This document shows positions 16,648 through 25,011 of a stretch of DNA of 50,602 nt, one piece after another. Made by a program: the position numbers and the translations under genes. Position 1 is the stretch's first letter. Each line of letters begins with the position of its first letter. The notes below the pieces were generated by a model. It did not search any database. It was not told the origin of the DNA and saw only the letters and a list, made by a program, of their open reading frames with translations. This DNA comes from a bacterium (GTDB lineage: Bacteria; Zhuqueibacterota; Zhuqueibacteria; Residuimicrobiales; Krinioviventaceae): contig JAKQIY010000053.1 in NCBI GenBank assembly GCA_029561455.1, positions 1 to 50,602 of the forward strand, written 5' to 3'.

Positions 16648-17892
16648 ATGGATGAGATAGAAATTATTACAGGACTTGATATTGGCACAACCAAGATAAG
16701 TTGTTTCATAGCCGAAATCAATGAGGCTGATGAGATAAAAATTATCGGTGTTGGCAGTGTTCCTTCCGAAGGATTGCGGTATGGGGTGGTTGTTGATATT
16801 GATAAAACCGTCAATTCGATCACCAATGCCATCCGCAAAGCCGAGGAAATGGCCAATATTCAGGTCGACCAGGTATATGCCGGCATTGCCGGCGATCATA
16901 TTCGCAGTATTAACGGCCGCGGCGTGGTTGCAATATCCGGTGAAAATTCCGAAGTAACGACCGACGATGTACGGCGGGTTATTGATGCCGCCAAAGCGGT
17001 GGCGCTGCCGATTGACCGGGAAATAATTCATATTCTACCGCAGGAATTTATTGTTGATGAACAGCGCGGCATCAGAGATCCTGTTGGCTTGAAAGGTATT
17101 CGTCTTGAAGCTGAAGTGCACATTGTTACCGGCGCAATAACCTCGGCGCAAAATATTCATCGTTGTATCGAAAAAGCCGGTTATGGCGTGGCCGACCTGG
17201 TGCTGGAACCCCTTGCTTCCAGTTTTTCCGTGCTGACTGATGATGAAAAGGAACTCGGCGTCATCATCGTCGATATTGGCGGCGGCACCAGCGATATTGC
17301 CATGTTTTACGAAGGCTGTATCCGACAAACTTCAGTAGTTGCCCTGGGCGGACGCAACGTGACCAATGATATGGCCATTGTTTTACGCACCCCTTTGGAC
17401 GCCGCCGAACAGTTGAAAATCAAACATGGCTGTACCATCCATCGGGAAAATGATAAAGAAGCGATCATTGAAGTGCCCGGCGTCAGTGACCGCGCCAATC
17501 GCCGCATTTCCCGTACCTTGTTGGTGGATATTATTCAACCGCGCATGGCAGAAATTTTAACCCTGATCTATGAAGAGGTAAAAAAATCGGATTATATTAA
17601 TTTGATGACCAATGGATTGGTATTGACCGGTGGCGGGTCTCTCATCCCCGGGATTATCGATCTGGCGGAAGAAATTTTTAACATGCCGGTTAAAATTGGA
17701 ATTCCGCAGGGCTTTACCGGTATGGTGGAAGAATGTCGTAACCCGCAGAGCGCTACCGGTGTTGGGTTGATCCAGTATGGCGTGAAATATCAGCACGAAA
17801 CCGGCGGCAATTACCGCGATGGCGAAGGCAATGTGTTTGATTCGATCAAAAAACGTTTCCGGCGCTGGTTTGGCAGCGTTACAACAATTTAA
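16648..17892 (+). CDS. ftsA: Cell division protein FtsA
   Basis: 414 residues from ATG 16648, chosen because AAAGGACGGG at 16631-16640 lies at the right distance. The frame is open further upstream into ftsQ. The actin fold is clear: TGLDIGTTKIS phosphate loop 1, the 1C subdomain (SINGRGVVAISG), VDIGGGTSDIAMF and GLVLTGGGSLIPG. The C-terminus, SIKKRFRRWFGSV, is the basic amphipathic helix that anchors FtsA to the membrane. FtsA tethers FtsZ filaments and recruits later division proteins. Confidence 0.97.
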   Translation: MDEIEIITGLDIGTTKISCFIAEINEADEIKIIGVGSVPSEGLRYGVVVDIDKTVNSITNAIRKAEEMANIQVDQVYAGIAGDHIRSINGRGVVAISGENSEVTTDDVRRVIDAAKAVALPIDREIIHILPQEFIVDEQRGIRDPVGLKGIRLEAEVHIVTGAITSAQNIHRCIEKAGYGVADLVLEPLASSFSVLTDDEKELGVIIVDIGGGTSDIAMFYEGCIRQTSVVALGGRNVTNDMAIVLRTPLDAAEQLKIKHGCTIHRENDKEAIIEVPGVSDRANRRISRTLLVDIIQPRMAEILTLIYEEVKKSDYINLMTNGLVLTGGGSLIPGIIDLAEEIFNMPVKIGIPQGFTGMVEECRNPQSATGVGLIQYGVKYQHETGGNYRDGEGNVFDSIKKRFRRWFGSVTTI

Positions 17893-17928
17893 TGAAAAGG
17901 TCAAATTTTACATACAGAGAGGTGAATT

Positions 17929-18132
17929 ATGAATAATGAACAAGTGGCCAATTCGGAAATGGTAAGAAAACAGATCAGTTTACCCCTGGAATTAATTGAA
18001 GATACCCTGGATTTATTGTTGAATCCCAAACGGATCATCTCTTCCTCTGATGAGATCGTGCTGGACTGGAACAAAAGGACGCAGATTTATAACCGTCTTT
18101 TTGCAATCGTCAAGGAAGATATGCAGTTTTAA
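17929..18132 (+). CDS. Unknown 67-residue protein between ftsA and ftsZ
   Basis: A small open frame with a strong Shine-Dalgarno sequence (AGAGAGGTG, about 6 bases from the ATG), same strand and spacing as its neighbours. The protein is acidic and mostly helical by eye (MVRKQISLPLELIEDTLDLLL, then a second helix near DEIVLDWNKRTQIYNRLFAIVKED). It has no cysteines, signal peptide or membrane segment. I do not recognise the family. The start signal and the place between the two genes of the FtsA-FtsZ pair suggest a real cytoplasmic protein, perhaps acting in division. That role is inference from position only. Confidence 0.65.
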   Translation: MNNEQVANSEMVRKQISLPLELIEDTLDLLLNPKRIISSSDEIVLDWNKRTQIYNRLFAIVKEDMQF

Positions 18133-18233
18133 TTCCTCCGCCGGAATACTGTTGTAATGAGCGGTTGATCATTGCCGGTCATTATCAGCGAACCCCGGTG
18201 AGAATGCTGTAATGCAAATAAAGGTTTTAAGTG

Positions 18234-18254
18234 TGGTCAAGTTGGGATTGACCA
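18234..18254. promoter_or_regulatory. Perfect inverted repeat upstream of ftsZ
   Basis: TGGTCAA and TTGACCA, 7-bp perfect arms with a 7-base spacer, lie 34 bases before the ftsZ start in the 156-bp gap after the 67-aa gene. The geometry suits a dimeric repressor or activator site. No matching regulator is known. Confidence 0.45.
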
Positions 18255-18288
18255 TATTTAAAATGTAAAAAAAATAAAGGAGTGGGTC

Positions 18289-19812
18289 ATGAATTTTACC
18301 TTTGATTTTGAAGATAACAACGCTGCCAAGGCAGTATTAAAGGTGGTTGGCGTTGGTGGCGCAGGCTGTAACGCCATTAACCGGATGATATCCGAGGGCT
18401 TGTCCGGTGTAGAATTTGTCGGTATAAATACCGATGAGCAAGCCCTCAATATGTGTAAAGCGCAGATCAAGGTCTATATCGGCACCAAAACAACGCATGG
18501 TTTGGGCGCCGGGGCGGATCCGGAACGCGGCCGCCGGGCTATTGAAGAAGACCGGAACGCCGTTTACGAGAACCTTAATAATGCCGATATGGTTTTCATC
18601 ACCGCCGGCATGGGCGGCGGCACCGGCACCGGCGCTGCTCCCATTGTAGCGGAAATTGCCAAAGATATTGACGCCCTGACGGTTGGCATTGTTACCACCC
18701 CGTTCCTGTTCGAAGGGCCAAAAAGAATTCAACGCGCCGAGGAAGGTATTGCCGCGTTAAAACAGAGCGTCGATACGTTGATCGTTATTCCCAACCAGCG
18801 GCTGCTGACCATTGTGCCGCCGAATACCCCCCTCGATGAGGGATTCCGTTATGCGGATGAAATTTTATTCAATGCCACCAAAGGTATTTCGGATTTAATT
18901 ACCATCACCGGTCTGGTTAACCTGGATTTTGCGGACGTACGTGCGGTGATGAGCGAAATGGGCGATGCCCTGATGGGGTGCGGCGCCGCCAGCGGCCCGG
19001 ACCGCGCCAGGGTTGCCGCTTACCAGGCAATCAACAGTCCGTTGCTGGAAAATGCCTCCATTTCCGGCGCTCTGGGTGTGCTTGTCAATATTACCGGTGG
19101 GCCGAATATGACGCTGCATGAAGTGAATGACGCCGCCAGCATCATCTCCGAAGAAGCCGGCTCCAAGGCTAACCTGATCTTTGGCTCGGTGATCGATAAA
19201 ACCCTGGATGAGGAAATTCGTATTACCGTCATTGCTACCGGTCTCTCGCATAACCGCACTACTGTAAAATTTCCTGCCCAGGATCGGCAGCGTTATGCGG
19301 TTGCCGGCGGCGTGGTGAATAAACGCGAAATTCCTGCCATTGAACGCATGGAAGAAATCAATAAAGAAATGACGGAACATACCAACAGCGATTTCTCTTC
19401 TTTTAATATGAACAAGGCTAAAAAGCCGGTTCCTGATTATATTCAAAAACCGCGTGAAGTTATCTCTACGCAACCTAAAAGCGCCGAAACCAAACCGGTA
19501 GAACGTGATTTTTACCAGCAACAAAAACCGGTTGAACGGGAAATGTACCAACAGCCCAAAGTCGTGGATCGTGAACTGTTTCAGCAGCCCAGGGTCGTAG
19601 ACAGAGACCCGTTTCAACAGCCGCGAGTGGTTGACAGAGAACCCTTTCAGCAACCCAAAGTGATCGACAGGGATAGTTTCAAACGCGATGCTTTTGACAA
19701 GGATAATAATAGCCCGGTATATGCTGAATCGAAGACCAATGGTTTTACCCGTCAGGATTTGGATACCCCTGCCTGCCGCAGAAAAAAATGGAGCATGTTC
19801 GGACTGGACTGA
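18289..19812 (+). CDS. ftsZ: Cell division GTPase FtsZ with a repeat-containing linker
   Basis: 507 residues, long for FtsZ (usually 350-450). The tubulin-like GTPase core covers about 1-330: [13 protein letters not shown], the tubulin signature [15 protein letters not shown] and the T7 loop [11 protein letters not shown]. The following linker is about 150 residues. It contains six 11-residue repeats (about 402-467), Gln-rich and alternating in charge. The protein ends with [12 protein letters not shown], matching the conserved C-terminal peptide (D-x-PAxxR) that binds FtsA. AAAGGAG precedes the ATG by about 5 bases. It is the last gene of the cluster. Confidence 0.97.
   Translation: MNFTFDFEDNNAAKAVLKVVGVGGAGCNAINRMISEGLSGVEFVGINTDEQALNMCKAQIKVYIGTKTTHGLGAGADPERGRRAIEEDRNAVYENLNNADMVFITAGMGGGTGTGAAPIVAEIAKDIDALTVGIVTTPFLFEGPKRIQRAEEGIAALKQSVDTLIVIPNQRLLTIVPPNTPLDEGFRYADEILFNATKGISDLITITGLVNLDFADVRAVMSEMGDALMGCGAASGPDRARVAAYQAINSPLLENASISGALGVLVNITGGPNMTLHEVNDAASIISEEAGSKANLIFGSVIDKTLDEEIRITVIATGLSHNRTTVKFPAQDRQRYAVAGGVVNKREIPAIERMEEINKEMTEHTNSDFSSFNMNKAKKPVPDYIQKPREVISTQPKSAETKPVERDFYQQQKPVEREMYQQPKVVDRELFQQPRVVDRDPFQQPRVVDREPFQQPKVIDRDSFKRDAFDKDNNSPVYAESKTNGFTRQDLDTPACRRKKWSMFGLD
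19492..19689 (+). repeat. Six tandem 33-bp repeats inside the ftsZ linker
   Basis: Six in-frame 33-bp units encode 11-residue repeats of the form [KR]-[PV]-[VI]-[ED]-R-[ED]-x-[FY]-Q-Q-P, with the last unit degenerate at its end. The DNA copies differ at many synonymous sites, so the amino acid pattern appears to be kept while the bases drift. Confidence 0.9.
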
Positions 19813-19867
19813 AAAATAATTTAAAACCCCACTCACAAGGCGCGCTTCGATCCCAACTCGTGCAGCC

Positions 19868-19910
19868 GGTAAACTGCCATGTCTACAGGCTGCTAGCCGC
19901 CTGTTTACCA
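19868..19910. other. Nested hairpin between ftsZ and its terminator
   Basis: GGTAAAC at 19868 pairs with GTTTACC ending at 19910, and ACAGGC pairs with GCCTGT inside it. The structure lies just before the ftsZ terminator. It may protect the 3' end of the message. The rest of 19813-20101 shows no gene. Confidence 0.45.
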
Positions 19911-19911
19911 T

Positions 19912-19944
19912 AAGAGCCTTCCGCAAGGGAGGCTCTTTTTTTCA
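19912..19944 (+). terminator. Rho-independent terminator of the dcw cluster
   Basis: AAGAGCCTTCC and GGGAGGCTCTT form an 11-bp stem with one wobble pair, closed by a GCAA tetraloop and followed by a run of T. It lies 100 bases after ftsZ and ends the cluster. Confidence 0.92.
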
Positions 19945-20101
19945 CATATAAAAGGCTTTTCCGGGAATGATTAAAAATACACAATAAATAGTAAAATCCC
20001 CTGAGGATATTACCACCTCTGTTCAGTATGATTTGGTTTGACCTGATCTGGTATAAATAGAGGATACCGCAATTAACGGCGTTTAGAGGCGAAAAGATTT
20101 G

Positions 20102-20127
20102 CAGGCGTCCGTATTAACGGACACCTG
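20102..20127 (-). terminator. Hairpin downstream of rpmB, probable terminator
   Basis: Two 11-base arms with one mismatch (CAGGCGTCCGT and ACGGACACCTG) around a 4-base loop, 17 bases beyond the rpmB stop. Only a short TCTTTT follows on the minus strand, so termination is probable but not certain. Confidence 0.6.
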
Positions 20128-20144
20128 TTCTCCCTTTTAAACTC

Positions 20145-20336
20145 TTAGATAGCTTTTTCAATCTTGCCGGTACGCAGGCAGCGGGTGCATACATACGCAT
20201 GACGCACAATTTGATTTTCCCTGATGCGCATTTTTTTGATATTGGGCATCCAGCGTCTTTTTGACAAGTTGTGGGCATGGCTAACATTATGACCAACCAT
20301 TGGGCCCTTGCCGCATATATCACATTTTTTTGACAT
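20145..20336 (-). CDS. rpmB: 50S ribosomal protein L28
   Basis: 63 residues, typical of L28. It opens with [22 protein letters not shown] and has a CTRC pair near the C-terminus, making the four-cysteine zinc-ribbon form of L28. The [10 protein letters not shown] segment is characteristic. GGAGAGG lies just before the ATG. It is a single gene here with its own hairpin downstream, pointing away from the dcw cluster. Confidence 0.96.
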   Translation of the reverse strand: MSKKCDICGKGPMVGHNVSHAHNLSKRRWMPNIKKMRIRENQIVRHAYVCTRCLRTGKIEKAI

Positions 20337-20482
20337 GACCTCTCCTGACAGGATATATATAAATTTACATATTTACCAAGTCTAACAATTTAAACATTTG
20401 ATTGTTTAAAATCAAGAAATAATTATTGTTAAATAGTTTTTTTTTGATCTGATCCTGTTAACTGGCGCCAAACAGGTCTGCT

Positions 20483-21574
20483 TTAAAGAATAAAATCCAC
20501 CTGGCATTGCTGACCGATAGTTTGCAGGTTTTTATATACTTTTTCCTGGAGTGGAATGCCTTGTTTTTCGTACTTTTCCATGAAAGTGAATTCTTTTTCT
20601 CCATGAATATAAATATGATTCTGGTTCACCGCTTTGGCAGAATTCTGAATACGGTTTAGCAGATCATCCATTTTGGCAGTAAACGTATCCGGGTTGATAA
20701 AGCTGGCAATATCCAGGGCCAGAAAGAAATGGCCGACCTCGGCAGGCACTTTTTTGCCCTCAATGGTACGGTCGACCAGGTCGGCATAGGCGCCGCCGGA
20801 AAGCACTCCGCATAAAATATCAACCAGCACCGCCAGGCCATAGCCTTTGTAACCGCTGAACAATTCACCTTCGCCGCCGAGCGGCAGAATTCCGCCTCCC
20901 AGCCGTTTTATAAGGTTATTCAACACCCGGCCCGGATCGGTTGTTACCTGGCCGTTTTCATCGACTGTCCAGCCTTCCGGCATTTTTTTCTCTTCACGAT
21001 TATACACTTCCAGTTTGCCGCGGGGAATGACCGAGGTTGCCATATCCAGGACAAACGGCTGGCGGTTTTTAGCCGGGGCCGCCAGGCTGATCGGGTTGGT
21101 GCCAATGACCATTTCCCTGCTAAAGGTTGGCACTACCAGCGGCGCTGAATTGGTCATAGAAATGCCAAGCATATTTTCTTTCAGGATCATCATGCTGTAA
21201 TAACCGGCAATGCCATAATGGTTGGAATTGCGCACTGTAACAATGCCCACCGCGGCTTGTTTGGCTTTGGCAATTGCCAAACGGGTGGAAAAGTGTCCGA
21301 CCAGTTGCCCCAACCCGGCCTGGCCATCGATAACGGCCGATACGGGGGTTTCTTTGACGATTGTGGGCCGGGTATGCGGTAAAATAACCCCGTCGCGAAT
21401 TCCATCAACATATCGTTGCAGGCGGGCTACTCCGTGCGAGGGTATCCCGCGCAGGTCTGCCATCACCAGGTTATCGGCGCAAATGAAAGCGTCATCGGCG
21501 TTGAGGCCGAATGACTGAAAAACTTTTTGGGTAAAATTCAGCAAATTGTGCTTTTGTACGATTGGCATTCTCAT
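20483..21574 (-). CDS. Ldh2-family malate/L-lactate dehydrogenase (probable malate dehydrogenase)
   Basis: 363 residues of the malate/L-lactate/ureidoglycolate dehydrogenase family, unrelated to Rossmann-type LDH/MDH. Family elements seen: ADLRGIPSHGVARLQRY with the active-site His, VRNSNHYGIAGYY, NPISLAAP and GYGLAVLVDILCGVLSGG. These enzymes use NAD(P)H to interconvert 2-oxoacids and 2-hydroxyacids. An internal ATG at 21568 has better spacing from the upstream AAAGAG than the first ATG, so the start may be two residues later. It lies 12 bases after aconitase, which favours malate; the lut genes of the same strand leave lactate possible. Confidence 0.85.
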   Translation of the reverse strand: MRMPIVQKHNLLNFTQKVFQSFGLNADDAFICADNLVMADLRGIPSHGVARLQRYVDGIRDGVILPHTRPTIVKETPVSAVIDGQAGLGQLVGHFSTRLAIAKAKQAAVGIVTVRNSNHYGIAGYYSMMILKENMLGISMTNSAPLVVPTFSREMVIGTNPISLAAPAKNRQPFVLDMATSVIPRGKLEVYNREEKKMPEGWTVDENGQVTTDPGRVLNNLIKRLGGGILPLGGEGELFSGYKGYGLAVLVDILCGVLSGGAYADLVDRTIEGKKVPAEVGHFFLALDIASFINPDTFTAKMDDLLNRIQNSAKAVNQNHIYIHGEKEFTFMEKYEKQGIPLQEKVYKNLQTIGQQCQVDFIL

Positions 21575-21586
21575 TCTCTTTGGTTA

Positions 21587-24295
21587 TTATGAATTTTTTA
21601 ACATATCTCTTAATACTGTCTGTAATATCCCGCCATTTTGATAATACGTGATCTCAACCGGGGTATCGAGCCGGGCAATGACAGTTATGCGCCGGCTGCC
21701 GCCGTTTTCGCCGGTCACTGTTATTTCCAGGTTTTGCTGCGGAACCAGGTTGCCCGGAATGTTTATTGTATATAATTCGCGCCCGGTCAACCCCAGAGAG
21801 GCGGCGGAATCGCCCGGCTTGAATTGCAGCGCCAAAATACCCATACCTATTAAATTACTGCGATGGATGCGTTCAAAGCTTTCGGCCAACACGGCTTTCA
21901 CTCCCAGCAACATAGTGCCTTTGGCTGCCCAGTCCCGCGAACTGCCGGTGCCGTATTCCTTGCCGGCAATGACCAGCAGCTTCACTTTTTCTTCTTTATA
22001 CCGCATGGCGGCATCGTATATCCATTCCTGTTTGCCATCCGGGAAATGGAGCGTTACACCGCCTTCGGTTCCGGGAACCAGCAGGTTTTTCAGACGAATG
22101 TTGGCGAATGTGCCGCGTACCATTACCCGGTCGTTACCGCGCCGGGCGCCATAGGAATTAAAGTCTTGCGGTTGCACGCCCAGCGATAGCAGGTAGTGCG
22201 CAGCGGGGCTGTTTTTCGCAATCGAGCCAGCCGGGGAAATGTGATCGGTAGTAACGGAATCACCCAGTAAGGCCAGTACCCGCGCATTGTTAATGGAGCC
22301 TGCCGGCGCGGCTTGTTTTTGCATATCCATAAAAAACGGCGGTTCCTGGATATAAGTGGAATCGGCCCGCCAGTTAAACATTTCCGATTCGGTGATGGGA
22401 ATGTTGTTCCATGCCGGATTGAACGAGTTCATGTCGGCATACATTTTTGTGAATATTTCCGGGGCGGCCGATTTTTCCACCATGGCGGCAATTTCCCGGT
22501 TGGAAGGCCAGATATCTTTTAAAAATACCGCTTTGCCATCTTTACCTGTACCCAGGGGTTCGGCGGAAAAATCAATATCGATCCTGCCGGCCAGGGCATA
22601 GGCAACCACCAGCGGCGGCGATGCTAAATAGTTGGCGCGGGTATGCGGATTGACCCGGCCTTCGAAATTCCGGTTACCGCTCAACACAGCGGTAACGACC
22701 AGGTTTTCTTTATCGATTGCCTCGGCGACCGCGTCCGGCAGCGGCCCGCTGTTGCCGATGCAACTGGCGCAGCCGTAACCGATGGTCTGAAATCCAAGTT
22801 GATCGAGATACTGCGCCAAACCGGTTGCCTGCAAATATTCCGTCACCACCCGCGAACCCGGGGCCAGACTGGTTTTGACATAGCCCGGTACGGTCAGCCC
22901 TGCATTAACCGCTTTTTGGGCTAGCAATCCCGCGCCCAGTATGACCGAGGGATTGCTGGTATTGGTGCAACTGGTTATCGACGCAATGACCACCGACCCG
23001 TGAGCGAGCCGGTGAGCGCCATTAAAATTAACTGTAGCCTGTTTATGCAGTGATTCAACCGGTAAATTGTAACCCCGTTTGTCAACCGGGGCTGTCAGTG
23101 CGGCATGAAACTCGGTTTTAACCTGGCCAAGGGGAATGCGATCCTGGGGACGCTTGGGCCCGGCCACACTGGCCTGGACTGTGGCGAGATCGAGATGCAG
23201 GGTGTCTGTATAGTAACATTCCGGGGAATCCGCGCTGCGGAACAATCCCTGGGTTTTCATATAGCGTTCCACCAACGCCACCAGTTCCGGCGATCGCCCG
23301 GTGCGGAGCATAAAATTCAGGCTTTCCTGATCCATCGGGAAAAAGCCCATGGTTGCGCCATATTCCGGCGCCATGTTGGCGATGGTCGCCCGATCCGGCA
23401 GACTCATACCGGCGACGCCCGAACCATAAAATTCAACAAATTTACCGACCACGCCTTTTTGCCGCAGCATTTGTACAATTATCAGGGTTATATCCGTAGC
23501 GGTAACACCTTCCGGGCATTCGCCGCTCAATTCAAATCCTACAACGCGGGGGGCAAGCATGTACAGGGGTTGACCAAGCATAACCGCTTCCGCTTCTATT
23601 CCGCCAACACCCCAGCCGACTATTCCCAACCCGTTGATCATGGTCGTATGCGAATCGGTGCCTACCAGGCTGTCCGGGTATATAACCTGTTCGCCATTAA
23701 CAATTTCAGTAAATATACCCCTGGCCAGGTATTCAAGGTTAACCTGGTGAATTATGCCCACGCCGGGCGGGATAACGCCAAATTTTTTAAATGCATTTTG
23801 TCCCCATTTAAGGAATTCATATCTTTCCCGGTTGCGTTGAAATTCCATTTGCATATTTATAGCCAGTGACTGCGGGGAACCATAGCTGTCGGTTTGCACG
23901 GAATGATCGATGACCAGGTCGCAGGGGATGAGCGGTTCGATGCGGCGCGGATCGCCACCCAACCTTTGCATGGCGGAACGCATGGCGGCCAGATCGACCA
24001 TAGCCGGCACGCCGGTGAAATCCTGTAAAATAACCCGGGCCGGTTTAAACGGCACTTCGATATTCATTTCTTTGGCGGCATCCCAGGCAGCCAGGCGTAA
24101 AACATCGTCGCTCATCACTTCAATGTTGTTGCAGTTTCGCAGAGATGCTTCCAGTAATATCCTGATACTGTATGGTAATTTATCCAGACCGGAAAAGCCA
24201 TGCTTTGCCAGTTTTTCCAACTGAAAGATATATACAGTTCCTGTCGGGGTGGAAATTTTTGTTTTGGTATTGAATAGATCTTGATAACCGTTCAT
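21587..24295 (-). CDS. acnA: Aconitate hydratase AcnA
   Basis: 902 residues, the length of the AcnA/IRP branch. The N-terminal half has [27 protein letters not shown] and [23 protein letters not shown]. The [4Fe-4S] cysteines lie in [10 protein letters not shown] and [10 protein letters not shown]. The C-terminal swivel domain has [13 protein letters not shown] and [15 protein letters not shown]. It interconverts citrate and isocitrate in the cytoplasm. GGAG precedes the ATG by about 5 bases. It is followed at 12 bases by the Ldh2-type dehydrogenase and preceded at 23 bases by lutC. Together with the Re-citrate-synthase-like and isocitrate dehydrogenase genes farther along, it supplies the oxidative branch to 2-oxoglutarate. 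Confidence 0.97.
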   Translation of the reverse strand: MNGYQDLFNTKTKISTPTGTVYIFQLEKLAKHGFSGLDKLPYSIRILLEASLRNCNNIEVMSDDVLRLAAWDAAKEMNIEVPFKPARVILQDFTGVPAMVDLAAMRSAMQRLGGDPRRIEPLIPCDLVIDHSVQTDSYGSPQSLAINMQMEFQRNRERYEFLKWGQNAFKKFGVIPPGVGIIHQVNLEYLARGIFTEIVNGEQVIYPDSLVGTDSHTTMINGLGIVGWGVGGIEAEAVMLGQPLYMLAPRVVGFELSGECPEGVTATDITLIIVQMLRQKGVVGKFVEFYGSGVAGMSLPDRATIANMAPEYGATMGFFPMDQESLNFMLRTGRSPELVALVERYMKTQGLFRSADSPECYYTDTLHLDLATVQASVAGPKRPQDRIPLGQVKTEFHAALTAPVDKRGYNLPVESLHKQATVNFNGAHRLAHGSVVIASITSCTNTSNPSVILGAGLLAQKAVNAGLTVPGYVKTSLAPGSRVVTEYLQATGLAQYLDQLGFQTIGYGCASCIGNSGPLPDAVAEAIDKENLVVTAVLSGNRNFEGRVNPHTRANYLASPPLVVAYALAGRIDIDFSAEPLGTGKDGKAVFLKDIWPSNREIAAMVEKSAAPEIFTKMYADMNSFNPAWNNIPITESEMFNWRADSTYIQEPPFFMDMQKQAAPAGSINNARVLALLGDSVTTDHISPAGSIAKNSPAAHYLLSLGVQPQDFNSYGARRGNDRVMVRGTFANIRLKNLLVPGTEGGVTLHFPDGKQEWIYDAAMRYKEEKVKLLVIAGKEYGTGSSRDWAAKGTMLLGVKAVLAESFERIHRSNLIGMGILALQFKPGDSAASLGLTGRELYTINIPGNLVPQQNLEITVTGENGGSRRITVIARLDTPVEITYYQNGGILQTVLRDMLKNS

Positions 24296-24318
24296 TCTTT
24301 CTCCAAATCAGTGTATTT

Positions 24319-25002
24319 TTATTCTTCAAGCCAGTATACGACCAGCCGGCGGGGGCCATGAGCGCCAAGAATGATGATCTTTTCTATATCTGCAGTCCGG
24401 CTGGGGCCGGTGATTAATAGCATGTTTTTAGCGCTCTCTGTGGGGATGAGTGTAAACAAATCAAACAGGTTGGCGATCAGTTGTTCGGGTTTGACGATGA
24501 CATAGATGCAATCAGGCAAAAAATGCGGAAACATGCTGTCGGAGTCGGCCTGCAACACCGCCAGGGAGGCGGTATCGGCAATGGCATGATCCACACCCAC
24601 CAGGGCGGCGTCGGCAAAGGCGAGCCTGGTTTTTCGCGCATCAGCTTCCAGTTCCGTTGCCCTGATGTAATTAATAGCAGAGTATTCGGTTTGCAGTTGC
24701 CTGGCCGCGCTAGCCGTATTCTTATGGTCAGTGAGGATCAGGGTGCGATACTGCTTGTTCTGCAAGTCTTTACTTATATGAGCGACTAATTCCCCCGTTG
24801 ATTTGACCGGAACAAATTCACCGGAGACGGCCAGCAATTCTTTTTCAAACTGATTGCGCAAACCCTTGCGGTCAGCCGGGGTGATCGCTTTGAGACTCTC
24901 CTGTATCAGGTTTTCCGTTTCGGCTGGAGATTCCGGCAAGTGGGAGGGATTTTTCACTGCTTTTTTTACGGCGTTTAAAATTGTTTCACGACTGGAATTC
25001 AT
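24319..25002 (-). CDS. lutC: LUD-domain protein LutC (L-lactate oxidation subunit)
   Basis: 227 residues with the LUD fold. Typical elements are TASLAVLQADSDS (usually DTGTL/ASxxG), FPHFLPDCIYVIVKPEQL and the C-terminal LITGPSRTADIEKIIILGAHGPRRLVVYWLEE, close to the LutC/YkgG ending. With LutA and LutB, LutC forms an iron-sulfur L-lactate dehydrogenase complex feeding electrons to the respiratory chain or a carrier. AAGGAA lies about 5-8 bases upstream of the ATG, inside the 9-base gap after the xylanase gene. The lutA and lutB genes are about 7 kb upstream on the same strand. Confidence 0.88.
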   Translation of the reverse strand: MNSSRETILNAVKKAVKNPSHLPESPAETENLIQESLKAITPADRKGLRNQFEKELLAVSGEFVPVKSTGELVAHISKDLQNKQYRTLILTDHKNTASAARQLQTEYSAINYIRATELEADARKTRLAFADAALVGVDHAIADTASLAVLQADSDSMFPHFLPDCIYVIVKPEQLIANLFDLFTLIPTESAKNMLLITGPSRTADIEKIIILGAHGPRRLVVYWLEE

Positions 25003-25011
25003 ACCATTTCC

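Noticed and set aside
18895-19926. 343-codon open frame on the minus strand opposite ftsZ
   Set aside because: A shadow of the ftsZ coding frame; its translation has no domain and no start signal.
23105-23869. 254-codon plus-strand frame opposite acnA
   Set aside because: A shadow frame produced by the codon composition of aconitase.
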